A stretch of 64,000 nucleotides of DNA from Saccharibacillus endophyticus (GCF_013185185.1 NZ_JAAZWE010000002.1:871595-935594), one strand, 5' to 3'. Counted from the first letter of the stretch, positions 27,765 through 37,242 are shown. Made by a program: numbers and translations. Notes: a model not told the origin generated them from the sequence alone.

Positions 27765-28085
27765 TTACTTGCCGATCGACTCCAGATATTCGGATACTTG
27801 AGTCGGGGTTTTGGCGAATTTGCTGTGCAGGTGGGCGATTTTTTCGCCGTTTTTGAACACGAGCAGGCTCGGGATGCCGCGTACTTCGTTCGACTCGGCT
27901 ACCTCTTGGAATTTCTCCGCGTCCATCGCGAAGAACTGCTTGTCCTGGTTGTTTTCGATGATGCCGCCGATGAAACGGTCCAGGTTTTTGCAGTCCGGGC
28001 ACCAATTGGTGTCGAACTTGATGACGGTCAGGCCGTCTCCGCCGATTTGTTGATTATATTGTTCCAAGCTCTCGATTCGTTCCAT
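27765..28085 (-). CDS. Thioredoxin-like protein (YtpP type)
   Basis: This 106-residue thioredoxin-fold protein has the redox motif WCPDC (about residues 28-32) in place of WCGPC, cis-Pro in RGIPSLLVFKNGE, and the C-terminal KFAKTPTQVSEYLE. B. subtilis YtpP and related bacillithiol-era proteins share this form. A WCPDC active site suggests a thiol-disulfide role different from the main thioredoxin, perhaps de-bacillithiolation; this is inference. The ATG has GAGAGGAG upstream, and the gene follows the GpsB-like gene by 80 bases. Confidence 0.88.
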   Translation of the reverse strand: MERIESLEQYNQQIGGDGLTVIKFDTNWCPDCKNLDRFIGGIIENNQDKQFFAMDAEKFQEVAESNEVRGIPSLLVFKNGEKIAHLHSKFAKTPTQVSEYLESIGK

Positions 28086-28165
28086 ATGCGCATTCTCCTC
28101 TCGGTTTCGGGAAAGGGTCCGTCCGCGCTGATCGGATATACTCGTAAAAGGTTACGCCCGCCGCT

Positions 28166-28579
28166 TCAGTAAGGATCGTTGTACGAATCGCCCGCACCCG
28201 GACGCATCCGACGTTTTGCCGCTTGAAGCGCGCGTTCCATGTCCTGCACGGCTTCATCCACGATGCGACGGTCAACCAGATAGTCCTGCACTTTCGCTTT
28301 TTCCGCAAGTCTCGCGATCTCGGCGTCTTTCTTCTCCAGATCGTAACCCTGACGGCGCTGAAGCGCGTTGTACTTGTCCAACAAGTCGGAAATCACCTGA
28401 TAAAACCGCTCGTAATCGAGGATGACGTCGTCCAGAAACGCATCGACGTCCTCTTTCGTATACCCGCGCATTTTGACGGGAAAGTCCTTCTCATGAATTT
28501 GCAAAGCGTCGAGCTTGATGCCGAGCTGTTTGAACAGCCGCTTTTGCTCCTCAAGTTGGCGCTGATACTGCTCCTCCAT
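28166..28579 (-). CDS. DivIVA/GpsB-family protein
   Basis: The start is the ATG at 28579 (MEEQYQRQLEEQKRLFKQLG), seven bases after GGAGG; the ATG at 28585 is too close to that site. The 137-residue protein has the DivIVA lipid-binding motif KDFPVKMRGYTKEDVDAFLD (residues ~30-50), then a coiled coil (YERFYQVISDLLDKYNALQR and on). GpsB and DivIVA organise division and wall synthesis at the membrane. An N-terminal extension of about 22 residues before the core and an Arg-rich end differ from canonical GpsB. Confidence 0.88.
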   Translation of the reverse strand: MEEQYQRQLEEQKRLFKQLGIKLDALQIHEKDFPVKMRGYTKEDVDAFLDDVILDYERFYQVISDLLDKYNALQRRQGYDLEKKDAEIARLAEKAKVQDYLVDRRIVDEAVQDMERALQAAKRRMRPGAGDSYNDPY

Positions 28580-28662
28580 GCCCATCCCTCCTTCTTTTAA
28601 TGTATCATATTATGTGACGAGATTGATGAATTTTTAATTAAAAGATTTTGCAAAATCAGAAT

Positions 28663-29895
28663 TCAAATCGTCCACTGCCCTGCGCGGAACACTGGCTCGA
28701 CCGTCCCGTCCTGCAGTTCGCCGTCGATGTCCATCTGGTTCGAGCCGACCATGAAGTCCACGTGAGTCAGGCTCGAGTTGCCGCCGCGTGCCAGCAGCTC
28801 GTTTTGCGTCAGTTCCGCTCCGCCTTTCATATTGACCGGGTAGCAGCTGCCGAGCGCAAAATGGCAGGACGCGTTTTCGTCGATTCCCGTGTTGTAAAAG
28901 ACGCGGTTCAGGTTGGAGATCGGCGAGTCGTACGGCACCAGTGCCACTTCGCCGAGATATTTCGCGCCTTCGTCCGTATCGAGCAGCGACTCCAGATGCT
29001 CGCGTCCGGATTCGGCATCGAATGCGATCACGCGGCCGTTTTCGAAAGTCAGCGACAGCTTTTCGACCAAACGCCCGTTCAGGTTAAGCGGCATGGTGGA
29101 CGTGACCGTTCCGTTGACGCCCGTGCGATTCGGCATCGTGTACACTTCCTCGGTCGGCATGTTGGCTACGAAATACACGCCTGCACGATTGGTGTCGCCG
29201 CCGCCGAGCCATAGATGATTCGGTGCCAGCTCGACTTTGAGATCCGTACCCGGCGCGCGATAGTGCAAGCTTTTGTAGTTTTTCTCGTTCAATTTGGCCT
29301 GCATGTCTTTCAGCGTCTGAATATGGTTTTGCCAATTCTGTACCGCATCGCCTTCGCCGACCCGATTCATTCGGAAAATGGTTTCCCACATCGCGTCCAC
29401 GCGTTCGCTCTCCGGCAGATCCGCAAATACTTTGTTCGCCCAGGCCCGAGTCGGCGCTTTGATCAGGCACCATGCCAGTTGATTCGTGCGCACGAACTGC
29501 TGGTAACCTTTGCGTGCCGCGGCCGCCGCTTTGGTTGCCCGCGCCACGCGGGAAGAGTCAATGCCTCGGTACAGTTCCGGGTCGGGGACTTTGATATGCA
29601 TGACCGCTCCGCCTTCGGCGGCCAGCTTTTCCAGCGCTTCGGCTTTGAACGTCGGGTAATAGTCGAACGTATCCTCCGAAGCGTATTCGTAGCGCAGGCG
29701 CGTCGACGCTTCGTCTTCCCATTCGATCTCGACATACTTCGCTCCCGCTTCGTATGCTTTTTGAACGACCAATCGCGTGAACTCCGCCGCTTCGATCGGG
29801 GATTGCAGATGAAGCACTTGCCCCTTCTGAATGTTGACCCCTACCTTTACGACCAGCTCCGCGTATTGTTCCAGTTTCTGCGTAAATCCATCCAT
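28663..29895 (-). CDS. M29 family aminopeptidase (AmpS/AmpT-like)
   Basis: This 410-residue thermophilic-type metallo-aminopeptidase starts MDGFTQKLEQYAELVVKVGV. M29 landmarks are NMPTEEVYTMPNRTGVNGT, the metal-ligand region ALVPYDSPISNL, CHFALGSCYP, LTHVDFMVGS and the late DIDGELQDG. Two Co/Zn ions are bound by Glu, His and Asp of these motifs. The length is as expected. It is the first gene of a minus-strand group leading to the GpsB-like and thioredoxin-like genes, though the 83-base gap leaves co-transcription open. Confidence 0.95.
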   Translation of the reverse strand: MDGFTQKLEQYAELVVKVGVNIQKGQVLHLQSPIEAAEFTRLVVQKAYEAGAKYVEIEWEDEASTRLRYEYASEDTFDYYPTFKAEALEKLAAEGGAVMHIKVPDPELYRGIDSSRVARATKAAAAARKGYQQFVRTNQLAWCLIKAPTRAWANKVFADLPESERVDAMWETIFRMNRVGEGDAVQNWQNHIQTLKDMQAKLNEKNYKSLHYRAPGTDLKVELAPNHLWLGGGDTNRAGVYFVANMPTEEVYTMPNRTGVNGTVTSTMPLNLNGRLVEKLSLTFENGRVIAFDAESGREHLESLLDTDEGAKYLGEVALVPYDSPISNLNRVFYNTGIDENASCHFALGSCYPVNMKGGAELTQNELLARGGNSSLTHVDFMVGSNQMDIDGELQDGTVEPVFRAGQWTI

Positions 29896-30042
29896 TTCTT
29901 TGCGACCCCCAAGTTTTCATCCTTATGTAAAATGAAAATTTCGAATATGAAAACACCTTCTCTTATCATAGTCAAAGATTTTGCAAAAATCCACATAGCG
30001 AATCGGGTAAGAGCTTTCTCGTAAACGATTCCGAATCAAATA

Positions 30043-30085
30043 GAAAAAGAGACTGACAGCTTGTTAGATAGCCGTCGGTCCCTTT
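30043..30085 (-). terminator. Terminator after pgaD
   Basis: AAAGGGACCGAC / GTCAGTCTCTTTTTC with minor mismatches around a GC/GC inner stem, ending in five T on the minus strand. Confidence 0.75.
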
Positions 30086-30163
30086 TCGATAAATTGAATG
30101 CGGTCAAGCCACTAGTACCTTGTTAACGTTAAAAGTAAAGTTACGCCCGTCCGATGCGTGTGA

Positions 30164-30622
30164 TCACGGCTTTTTACTTCCGAGCGGGGCGATCGGATTG
30201 GTTTCAAAAACGGTGTAATCGTTAGCCTGCAACTTTTCGATGATCTCCAGATCCAGCAAGCCCAAAGACTTAAGTTCCAGATTATCGACAGCAGCAGGAT
30301 AAGTTCGCCTTTGCAGAGTGCCGAATCTTTTTTTATTGTATGCGCGGTTGATATAAAGGGTTGCATAAAACAAAAGGAAGATGCCGAAAGCCAATATAAC
30401 CAAATTACGAACATCTTGATCCATGGTATGGAAGGAAGCATGCAAAATTTTGGTCAAACCGTTAGGCAGTCCGAAAGTAGCCGATACGAAAAACAAAACG
30501 ACCACTAATCCATACGCCCAAAAAAGTAAAGAGAAAAAGAAATCAAGGCAGGCTCGAAACCAAGATCGGTTACCTACGATCAGGAAGCTTTCTTCTTCAT
30601 TCCGCGGTCCGGACTGTTCCAT
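30164..30622 (-). CDS. pgaD: PgaD-like auxiliary protein of polysaccharide synthase
   Basis: The start is the ATG at 30622 (MEQSGPRNEEESFLIVGNRS) with AAAGGAGG upstream; a longer frame is antisense-free but unsupported. The 152-residue protein has two long membrane segments (FFFSLLFWAYGLVVVLFFVS; VILAFGIFLLFYATLYI) and a cytosolic tail with LGLLDLEIIEKLQANDYTVF. This two-span layout after a PgaC/IcaA synthase is that of PgaD/IcaD. It overlaps the end of pgaC by 43 bases. Primary sequence similarity to PgaD is weak in general, so the name rests on topology and context. Confidence 0.75.
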   Translation of the reverse strand: MEQSGPRNEEESFLIVGNRSWFRACLDFFFSLLFWAYGLVVVLFFVSATFGLPNGLTKILHASFHTMDQDVRNLVILAFGIFLLFYATLYINRAYNKKRFGTLQRRTYPAAVDNLELKSLGLLDLEIIEKLQANDYTVFETNPIAPLGSKKP

Positions 30623-31839
30623 ACGGCGTAACCTCCTTTCAGACGCGACGAGATCGCTCTGGGAACAGCAGCCATTACCACGAATGTATTCACCATCCAG
30701 TAAATGGCCGGGTACCAAGCTGCCCAAAAATAGTATTTCAACACGCGGTTGTAATTGGAGTCGATCAAAAGCGCGATCAACAATTGAATCAAGCTAATGA
30801 ATACCAACGCAAATGAAGTAAGCGTAAACCAAAGCAGCATATCCGTTACGCTGTCGGCCGTAACCAATAATAATAGCGTAACAAAAAGCCAACTGAATGC
30901 CCAAAAGATACTGATCCATTGTTCGAGGTAAATCAGCCACATTCTGCGTTGTTTCCAGCTGAACAAGATTTTCCAATGGCGAAGAATGACTTCTTGGCCG
31001 CCCTGTGCCCAACGAACGCGCTGTTTCCAAATGCCGGACAAGGTTTCCGGCACAAGCATCCAACAAATAGCCTGCGGCTCATAGCGAACATCCCAAAAGC
31101 GTTTTTGGAGTTTCCAACTCACCGCAATGTCTTCAGTAATCATGTCGCGGTCCCATAACCCGACATCCACGAGCGCTTTTTTGCGGAAAGCGACCACGAC
31201 TCCGGAGACTGTCATTACTTTTCCGAGAAGTCTTTGCGTGCGCTTAATCGCTCCGATAATCGAGGCGTATTCGACCAACTGCATTCGGCTAAGGAGATTG
31301 TTTCGGTTGCGGATCGCCGGATTGCCGGTTACGGCACCGAGTCTTTCGCCGCCTTTAAAGAAATGGCGAATCAAATAATAGGGAGCCGTATCGGCAAGGA
31401 GGGCGTCGGAGTCGACGCAGATGAGGTATTCGGACCTTGAAGCGAACAATCCGACTTGCAAAGCATTGGCTTTGCCGCGGTTTTCATTCAGTTGAATCGA
31501 TCTGACAATCTCGTATTCTTCCGACAATCTTTTGATGATTTCCCCGGTTCTGTCTTTCGAACCGTCATTGATCAAAATGATCTCTTTCTTGGGATAAGAA
31601 AGTCCGTTCAGGTTACGTACGGTTTCTTCGATCGTCTCTTCTTCGTTATAACAAGGAACCAATATGCTGATCATCGGCCAATCGATTTCCTCGATGTTCA
31701 AAAGATTGCTTTTGGATTCTTTCGTTCTAAGGAATAGAAGAGAACCGGCCATCCAAAAAAGAGCCATAACAAACGGATACCAAAAAACAAATCCTGTTAC
31801 AAGGCCGTAAGGCCCAGAAAACAACTCCGGAAATCCCAA
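30580..31839 (-). CDS. pgaC: Processive GT2 glycosyltransferase, PgaC/IcaA-like (poly-N-acetylglucosamine synthase)
   Basis: This 419-residue membrane GT2 enzyme has an N-terminal span, cytosolic GT-A core, and C-terminal spans. Motifs are VPCYNEEETIEE, INDGSKD, CVDSDALL (DxD), ITEDIAVSW (general base) and QRVRWAQGG (QxxRW, processive). PgaC/IcaA enzymes make poly-beta-1,6-GlcNAc from UDP-GlcNAc. The best start is TTG at 31839, seven bases after GGAGGG; the ATG at 31860 lacks a ribosome site. Only the synthase and PgaD-like partner are present; no deacetylase or port is nearby. A related polymer such as cellulose-like or hyaluronan-like glycan cannot be excluded. Confidence 0.85.
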   Translation of the reverse strand: MGFPELFSGPYGLVTGFVFWYPFVMALFWMAGSLLFLRTKESKSNLLNIEEIDWPMISILVPCYNEEETIEETVRNLNGLSYPKKEIILINDGSKDRTGEIIKRLSEEYEIVRSIQLNENRGKANALQVGLFASRSEYLICVDSDALLADTAPYYLIRHFFKGGERLGAVTGNPAIRNRNNLLSRMQLVEYASIIGAIKRTQRLLGKVMTVSGVVVAFRKKALVDVGLWDRDMITEDIAVSWKLQKRFWDVRYEPQAICWMLVPETLSGIWKQRVRWAQGGQEVILRHWKILFSWKQRRMWLIYLEQWISIFWAFSWLFVTLLLLVTADSVTDMLLWFTLTSFALVFISLIQLLIALLIDSNYNRVLKYYFWAAWYPAIYWMVNTFVVMAAVPRAISSRLKGGYAVWNSPDRGMKKKAS

Positions 31840-31887
31840 TTCGGTTCCCTCCACTATCATATATAGACATTAATTTGTGACTAAGTA

Positions 31888-31917
31888 ACTATACATAGAA
31901 TTTTAATGAAATGTCAA
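31888..31917 (-). promoter_or_regulatory. Sigma-A promoter of pgaC-pgaD
   Basis: TTGACA (31912-31917), 18 bases, TATAGT (31888-31893) on the minus strand, about 45 bases upstream of the start codon. Confidence 0.75.
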
Positions 31918-32059
31918 TTTATTTTCTGGAAGAAACAGAACTTTTTCAAAGAGAATTTTCCACCTGTTTTTGTACCTACTTTGCTGACCCATTTTGCAAA
32001 TCAAAGCGCTTTCTGTTATATTCGCGGCAGATATCGACCCACCAAAGGAGCCTTGACCG

Positions 32060-33235
32060 ATGACTACTTTTCGTTTGCTTGAAACACGCGAACTTACCGA
32101 TGCCGCGCAGCTTTCCAATTCCGTATTCCGTCCGGATATTCAACCGACGATGGCCGACATGTTTCCACGCCTGTTCGCGCCGGGCGTTATTCAATCCTAT
32201 GGCGCATTTACCGAAGAAGGCACGCTGGCCGCGTTCATGGGGCTTGCTCCTTCGACGCTGCGCATAGGCGGAGCAGCCTCGCTTCGCGCTTTCTCGATGG
32301 GTTCGGTCCTTACCGCACCGGAGCATCGGGGAGCCGGGCTGGCGGGCGAATTGCTGAATCTTTGCATCGCGCATACGCAAAAAGCCGAAGCCCCGCTGCT
32401 GTTTATCTCCGGCGAGCGTTCGTTATATACACGCGCAGGAAGCGCCTATTTCGGACGGGCCGCAAAAGCGATCCTTCGCCGTTCGATCGATGCGTCTTCC
32501 GCTGCAACCGATTCATCGGTTCCGGCGCAGCCATCGGTTCGACTCCGTCTTGCTGAACCGCAAGATTTGCTGCATGTGCATCATCTTCATGAGTTGAACG
32601 ACACGCGATTCGAAGAAAGCGCGGCAGGCCTGGGCGAATTGTTGGGCGCCGCTGCCTATTGCAACGTATTGGGACTGGCACAGCTTACGGTCGTTGCCGA
32701 AAATCAAAACGGCCTTGCCGCCTATGCGGTAATAGGCGTCCCGCATCCTATACGATCGGCACTCCAAAGCAGCTCCATGCCTTCATCAGAAATCCAACCG
32801 GAAACAAGCAACCCCGCAACAGTTATCTCTTACGGCGGCGATGCTCAAAATACGGCTAACCTGATCCATGCTTTGCCCGACTTCTGCCGCTTGGACGAAC
32901 TGCATGTCGAGATTCCCTGGCAAGATCAAGCTCTGGAAACGCTGCTCGAACAAAAAGGAGCCGAACTTCAATCGATCCGCAACGGCGGTACCCTGCTCGT
33001 AACCGACATTCGCCTTATGCTCGAACAAGCCTACGATCTCTGGCCGCTGCCTTGGGAAGAAGCGCTCCGCGTCGATGCCGACGGCCGCGTATTCGCTACA
33101 ACCAGCAACCGAGAACTCAGCCGAACGGAATGGTACGGAACGCTGTTCGATCCGAATTACCCTCGTCCCGGCGACATCCCTATTTGGTTCGACCCTATTC
33201 CTCTCCCGAATCCTTACGGCTTGCATTATATCTGA
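32060..33235 (+). CDS. GNAT family N-acetyltransferase (Eis-like architecture)
   Basis: This 391-residue protein has an N-terminal GNAT domain (residues 1-150) with the acetyl-CoA loop in FSMGSVLTAPEHRGAGLAGE. A second diverged GNAT-like half follows and then a C-terminal region. This size matches Eis-type or YitI-like enhanced acetyltransferases rather than the ~150-residue GNATs. The ATG has AAAGGAG upstream. The substrate is unknown. It sits between pgaC (divergent) and the ABC exporter pair. Confidence 0.85.
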   Translation: MTTFRLLETRELTDAAQLSNSVFRPDIQPTMADMFPRLFAPGVIQSYGAFTEEGTLAAFMGLAPSTLRIGGAASLRAFSMGSVLTAPEHRGAGLAGELLNLCIAHTQKAEAPLLFISGERSLYTRAGSAYFGRAAKAILRRSIDASSAATDSSVPAQPSVRLRLAEPQDLLHVHHLHELNDTRFEESAAGLGELLGAAAYCNVLGLAQLTVVAENQNGLAAYAVIGVPHPIRSALQSSSMPSSEIQPETSNPATVISYGGDAQNTANLIHALPDFCRLDELHVEIPWQDQALETLLEQKGAELQSIRNGGTLLVTDIRLMLEQAYDLWPLPWEEALRVDADGRVFATTSNRELSRTEWYGTLFDPNYPRPGDIPIWFDPIPLPNPYGLHYI

Positions 33236-33385
33236 GTTTTTTTAAAAAACCTTCATCCAAACCGGACTTCCTTTCCCTCGCCTTTACGCGTTTGCGTTCT
33301 CCAGCTAAGGGTAATATGTATATGATGAAATAGGAGATTAACCTCCCGCGAACGCGACCCGTGAAGCGGCAAGCTCAGTGAATCT

Positions 33386-33439
33386 CGAAGAAGAGGCAAA
33401 GCGAAGACGTGCAGCATGCGCCTACGCTCTGCCTCTTCG
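33386..33439 (+). promoter_or_regulatory. Structured leader of the ABC exporter operon
   Basis: AAGAGGCA pairs with TGCCTCTT and flanking bases extend the stem, in a 370-base gene-free leader (33236-33609). A -10-like TATGAT (about 33321) with TTGCGT upstream may be the promoter. A later stem (TGCGCGC..) follows. B. subtilis bmrCD has an antibiotic-responsive attenuator leader; an equivalent here is inference. Confidence 0.4.
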
Positions 33440-33609
33440 TCACCTGCGCGCTTTCCGTCATCGCGCCTAAAAGTCGCATCGCCGGAGACGATACCCGTGT
33501 TCACCTATCATTCCACCCCATTTCCGACCCGAGCGGCCAGCAATGCGTCGCGGCTTCGCGTATAAGCCTCGGCGGCCGCCGGGCGGTCCGAAAGAGAGTT
33601 GAAGAAGAC

Positions 33610-35361
33610 TTGAAAGGCAAAGAATTACTCAAGGATTATGTCACGGCGCATATCCCCGGGTACATGACCGCCGTGCTGCTCATCGTCGTTGCCAACGTTA
33701 TCCAGTCTGCACTCCCTCTCGTTTTGGGACGCTTTACCGATGATCTTCAGGCCGGAACGCTCAATTACGATTCCGTGACCCGATTCGCTCTTCTGCTCCT
33801 CGGGATCGGCCTCTCGTACGGCGTACTGTTCGGTCTGGGCCAATATCAGGTCATGCGGCTGGGCCGTCGCTTCGAATTCGAAGTCCGTCAGAAGCTGTTC
33901 GGCAAATTCGCCACGCTCAGCGAACACTTTTTTTCCAAACAAGGCACCGGCAAGCTGCTCAGCTACGTCACCAACGACGTGCAATCCGTGCGCGAATCGA
34001 TCTCGAACGGCGTGACGCAGACCACCAATGCCGTCGTGCTGCTGCTTTCTTGCATCGTCATGATGATGATCGGAGACATTCCGCTGTCGCTTATCCTGAT
34101 CTGCATCAGCCCGCTCGTTTTGATACCGTTGATCGTTGTCCGCATCGGCCCGCAGGTACGGGAGCGTTCGATGCACGTACAGGAATCGTTGGCCGGTATG
34201 ACGGAGTCCGCCGAGGAGCAATTCGGCGGGATTCGCGTCACGAAGACGTTCGGTACGGAAGAAATTTCGGGTCGTCGGTTCGGGGAAAAGGTGGATCTGA
34301 TCCGCGGCGCCCAACTGTTCCTCGTCCGGTTGTCCTCGCTGTTTCAGGCGGCTATTCCGTTTCTCGGCGCTCTGTCGCTGGTGCTGGCATTGCTGATCGG
34401 CGGCGCGCAAACGCTCAATGGCGCGATCACGCTCGGCAGCTTCGTTTCGCTGACGCTGTACATGCGCATTATCGTCGGCCCGCTCCAACAGATCGGCAAC
34501 GTCATCAATATGATGCAGCGTTCCGGCGCTTCGCTCGAGCGGGTCAACCGCCTGATGAACGAAGAACCCGACGTGCAGGACGAAGAGAACGCGCGCACGC
34601 TGGATAAGCCGAAAGAGATTCGTTTCGAGCACATGACTTTTTCTTACCCCGGCAGTCGCGAACCCGCGCTGAAAGATATCAATCTCACGATCGAGCCCGG
34701 AAAAACGATCGGCATCGTCGGTCGGACGGGTAGCGGCAAAACGACTTTGGTCAAGCTGCTGCTGCGCATCTACGAACCGCCTCGCGGCTCGCTGTTCTTC
34801 GGCTGCACGGATATTCGCGACCTGTCGCTGGAAAGCTTGCGCGGACGCGTCGCCTACGTTCCGCAGGACGGATTCCTGTTCAGCACGACGATTCGCGACA
34901 ACATCGCGTTCAGCGACCGGGACGCTCCGATGGAAAAAGTAGAGACGGGCGCGAAACGTGCCATGATCTACGAAAACATTTCGCGTTTCCCCGAAGGCTT
35001 CGAGACCCGGCTCGGCGAACGAGGCGTAACGCTCTCCGGCGGGCAGCGGCAGCGGACCAGCCTTGCGCGCGGATTGACGAAAAAAGCACAGGTGCTGATC
35101 CTCGACGACAGCATGAGCGCCGTGGATGCCGTCACCGAGACCGGCATCCTCGACAATCTGGTGCGCGAACGCCGCAGCAAAACCACGCTTATCATTTCGC
35201 ACCGGATCAGCGCCGTCAAACATGCGGACGAGATCGTCGTATTGAGCGAAGGACAGATCGTTCAGCGAGGAACGCACGAAGAGCTGCTGCGGCGCGAAGG
35301 CGCGTACGCGATGATGCACCGGCTTCAAGAGGAGGGACTTCAACATGACGAACTTGAATAA
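33610..35361 (+). CDS. Heterodimeric ABC exporter subunit with degenerate ATP site (BmrC/YheI-like)
   Basis: This 583-residue half-exporter starts at TTG 33610 (LKGKELLKDYVTAHIPGYMT); the longer frame to 33409 runs through the structured leader. It has six membrane spans (residues 1-320), then an NBD with Walker A GRTGSGKTT, signature TLSGGQRQR and Walker B LILDDSMSAVD. The catalytic Glu after Walker B is Asp, the mark of the degenerate subunit in BmrCD/LmrCD-type pairs. Its end overlaps the next gene by 17 bases. Such heterodimers export drugs and other hydrophobic compounds. Confidence 0.9.
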   Translation: MKGKELLKDYVTAHIPGYMTAVLLIVVANVIQSALPLVLGRFTDDLQAGTLNYDSVTRFALLLLGIGLSYGVLFGLGQYQVMRLGRRFEFEVRQKLFGKFATLSEHFFSKQGTGKLLSYVTNDVQSVRESISNGVTQTTNAVVLLLSCIVMMMIGDIPLSLILICISPLVLIPLIVVRIGPQVRERSMHVQESLAGMTESAEEQFGGIRVTKTFGTEEISGRRFGEKVDLIRGAQLFLVRLSSLFQAAIPFLGALSLVLALLIGGAQTLNGAITLGSFVSLTLYMRIIVGPLQQIGNVINMMQRSGASLERVNRLMNEEPDVQDEENARTLDKPKEIRFEHMTFSYPGSREPALKDINLTIEPGKTIGIVGRTGSGKTTLVKLLLRIYEPPRGSLFFGCTDIRDLSLESLRGRVAYVPQDGFLFSTTIRDNIAFSDRDAPMEKVETGAKRAMIYENISRFPEGFETRLGERGVTLSGGQRQRTSLARGLTKKAQVLILDDSMSAVDAVTETGILDNLVRERRSKTTLIISHRISAVKHADEIVVLSEGQIVQRGTHEELLRREGAYAMMHRLQEEGLQHDELE

Positions 35362-37174
35362 ACGACAGTCGGCCGAAACGGCTTCAAGCCCTTCGCAGGA
35401 ACGCAAGCCGTCGACTTCCTCCACGTTGAAGCTGCTGCTCGGGTATGCCAAACCTCATCGGACGGCGTTTTTGGGCGTCTCCGTCTGCGCGCTGCTGGGC
35501 ATATCGGCGGAACTGCTTCAGCCGCTGATCGTCCAGATCGCGATCGACGACCATCTGGCCAAAGGCGAAGGCGGAAGCTCGCTGCTGCGGCTCGGCCTGA
35601 TCTATCTGGGCATTGCCGTGATCAGCTTCTTGTTTACCTATTTACAAAACAACCTGCTGCAATACGCGGGACAAAGCATTATCGCCCGGATTCGCAAAGA
35701 CCTGTTCAGGCATATTTCGAAAATGTCGATGTCGTTTTTCGATCGGACGCACAGCGGCAGTCTCGTGACCAACGTCTCCAACGACACCGAAACGATCAGC
35801 CAATTTTTCACCCAAGTGCTGCTGAGTCTGGTGCGCGACGGCATGATGCTGGTGCTTATCATTGTACTGATGTTCAGTCTCGACGCTCAGTTGGCCATGT
35901 TCTCGATGCTGATCCTCCCGGTCATTTTTATCGTCGCCGCTTTGTTCCGTTCCTATTTGCGCAGCACGTATCAGCAGGCGCGCAGCCGATTGTCCCGCCT
36001 GATCGCTTTTACCGCGGAGAATCTGTCGGGTATGGGCCTGATTCAATCTTTCCGTCAGGAAGAAGAACAATTCGGGCGCTTCACCGAGCAGAACCGCAAC
36101 TACTGGAACGCCAATCTGCGGCAAATTCGTTCCAACGTGCTGTTTAACCGTACCTTCGATATTCTGGGCAACGCCGCGCTCGTGCTGATGGTCTGGCTCG
36201 GCGGACGCGCCGTACTCGGGCAAAGCATGGAAGTCGGCGTGCTGTACGCGTTCGTCAGTTATATCCGCCAATTTTTCCAGCCGATCAACCAGATCACCAT
36301 GCAGTGGAATACATTCCAATCGACGACGGTTGCCGTTGAACGCATTCAGCGGGTGTTGGAGACCGAACCGGACGTGCGCGAGCCCGGAGAAAAAGAACAA
36401 ATCCGACTCCCGTCCTCTTCTCTGCGCGGCGAAGTGAATTTCAACAATGTGACATTCGGCTATCGCGCAGATCGTCCCGTGCTGAAAAATCTCAACCTGC
36501 ATATCCAGCCCGGCGAAATGATCGGCGTCGTCGGAACGACGGGAGCCGGCAAAAGCACGCTGATCAGCCTGTTGAACCGCTTTTACGACGTGGATGCCGG
36601 CACAGTGGAAATTGACGGCGTCGATATTCGAAAAGTAACGCAAAACGATCTGCACGCGGCCGTAGGATTGATTCAACAAGACCCTTATCTGTTCGCCGGC
36701 TCGATCATCGATAACGTCCGTTTGTTCCGTGAGGACATCACGCGGGAGCAGGTGATCGAAGCGTGTCGTTTCGTAGGCGCCCATCCGATGATTCTTCGTT
36801 TGCCGAACGGTTACGATACGCATTTGTCCGAACGGGGCAGCGGATTGTCGGCCGGGGAACGGCAGTTGATTTCCTTCGCCCGCATCGTCGTATTCCGGCC
36901 GAAAATTCTGATTCTCGACGAAGCGACCGCCAATCTCGATTCGGAAACGGAAAAGCTTGTCCAGCAAGCCCTCTCTTCCGTCGCGCAAGGCCGAACCACG
37001 ATCGTGATCGCCCACCGTCTGTCGACGATCATGCATGCCGACCGCATTCTGGTCATGCAGGACGGCGAATTGACGGAGCAGGGCACGCATGCCCAACTGC
37101 TGGCGCGCGGCGGTCATTATGCGGAGCTGTACCGACACGCAAGGCAATCGGGACGCGAGCAATTACCCGGTTGA
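35345..37174 (+). CDS. Heterodimeric ABC exporter subunit with canonical ATP site (BmrD/YheH-like)
   Basis: This 609-residue half-exporter has a 30-residue polar N-terminus, six spans, and an NBD with Walker A GTTGAGKST, Q-loop IQQDPYLFAG, Walker B LILDEATANLD with the catalytic Glu, and H-loop IAHRLSTI. The signature reads GSGLSAGERQ, with LSAGE in place of LSGGQ. Together with the degenerate subunit it forms an asymmetric exporter. GAGGAGGG precedes its ATG inside the upstream gene. A strong bidirectional terminator follows. Confidence 0.93.
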   Translation: MTNLNKRQSAETASSPSQERKPSTSSTLKLLLGYAKPHRTAFLGVSVCALLGISAELLQPLIVQIAIDDHLAKGEGGSSLLRLGLIYLGIAVISFLFTYLQNNLLQYAGQSIIARIRKDLFRHISKMSMSFFDRTHSGSLVTNVSNDTETISQFFTQVLLSLVRDGMMLVLIIVLMFSLDAQLAMFSMLILPVIFIVAALFRSYLRSTYQQARSRLSRLIAFTAENLSGMGLIQSFRQEEEQFGRFTEQNRNYWNANLRQIRSNVLFNRTFDILGNAALVLMVWLGGRAVLGQSMEVGVLYAFVSYIRQFFQPINQITMQWNTFQSTTVAVERIQRVLETEPDVREPGEKEQIRLPSSSLRGEVNFNNVTFGYRADRPVLKNLNLHIQPGEMIGVVGTTGAGKSTLISLLNRFYDVDAGTVEIDGVDIRKVTQNDLHAAVGLIQQDPYLFAGSIIDNVRLFREDITREQVIEACRFVGAHPMILRLPNGYDTHLSERGSGLSAGERQLISFARIVVFRPKILILDEATANLDSETEKLVQQALSSVAQGRTTIVIAHRLSTIMHADRILVMQDGELTEQGTHAQLLARGGHYAELYRHARQSGREQLPG

Positions 37175-37202
37175 ACAAAATAGACCTTATATTTCCATAT
37201 CG

Positions 37203-37242
37203 AAAAAAGCCCCTGAAACCGACAATCCGGTCTCAGGGGCTT
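37203..37242. terminator. Bidirectional terminator
   Basis: AAGCCCCTGA / TCAGGGGCTT with an inner ACCG/CGGT stem; it ends the ABC operon on plus and the kinase operon on minus. Confidence 0.85.

Noticed and set aside
33625..35451. 608-codon open frame on the minus strand opposite the ABC exporter gene
   Set aside because: Antisense shadow of a clear ABC transporter; the product is Arg/His/Gln-rich with no family features. Similar long shadows opposite the second ABC gene, terD genes and pdxK were also rejected.
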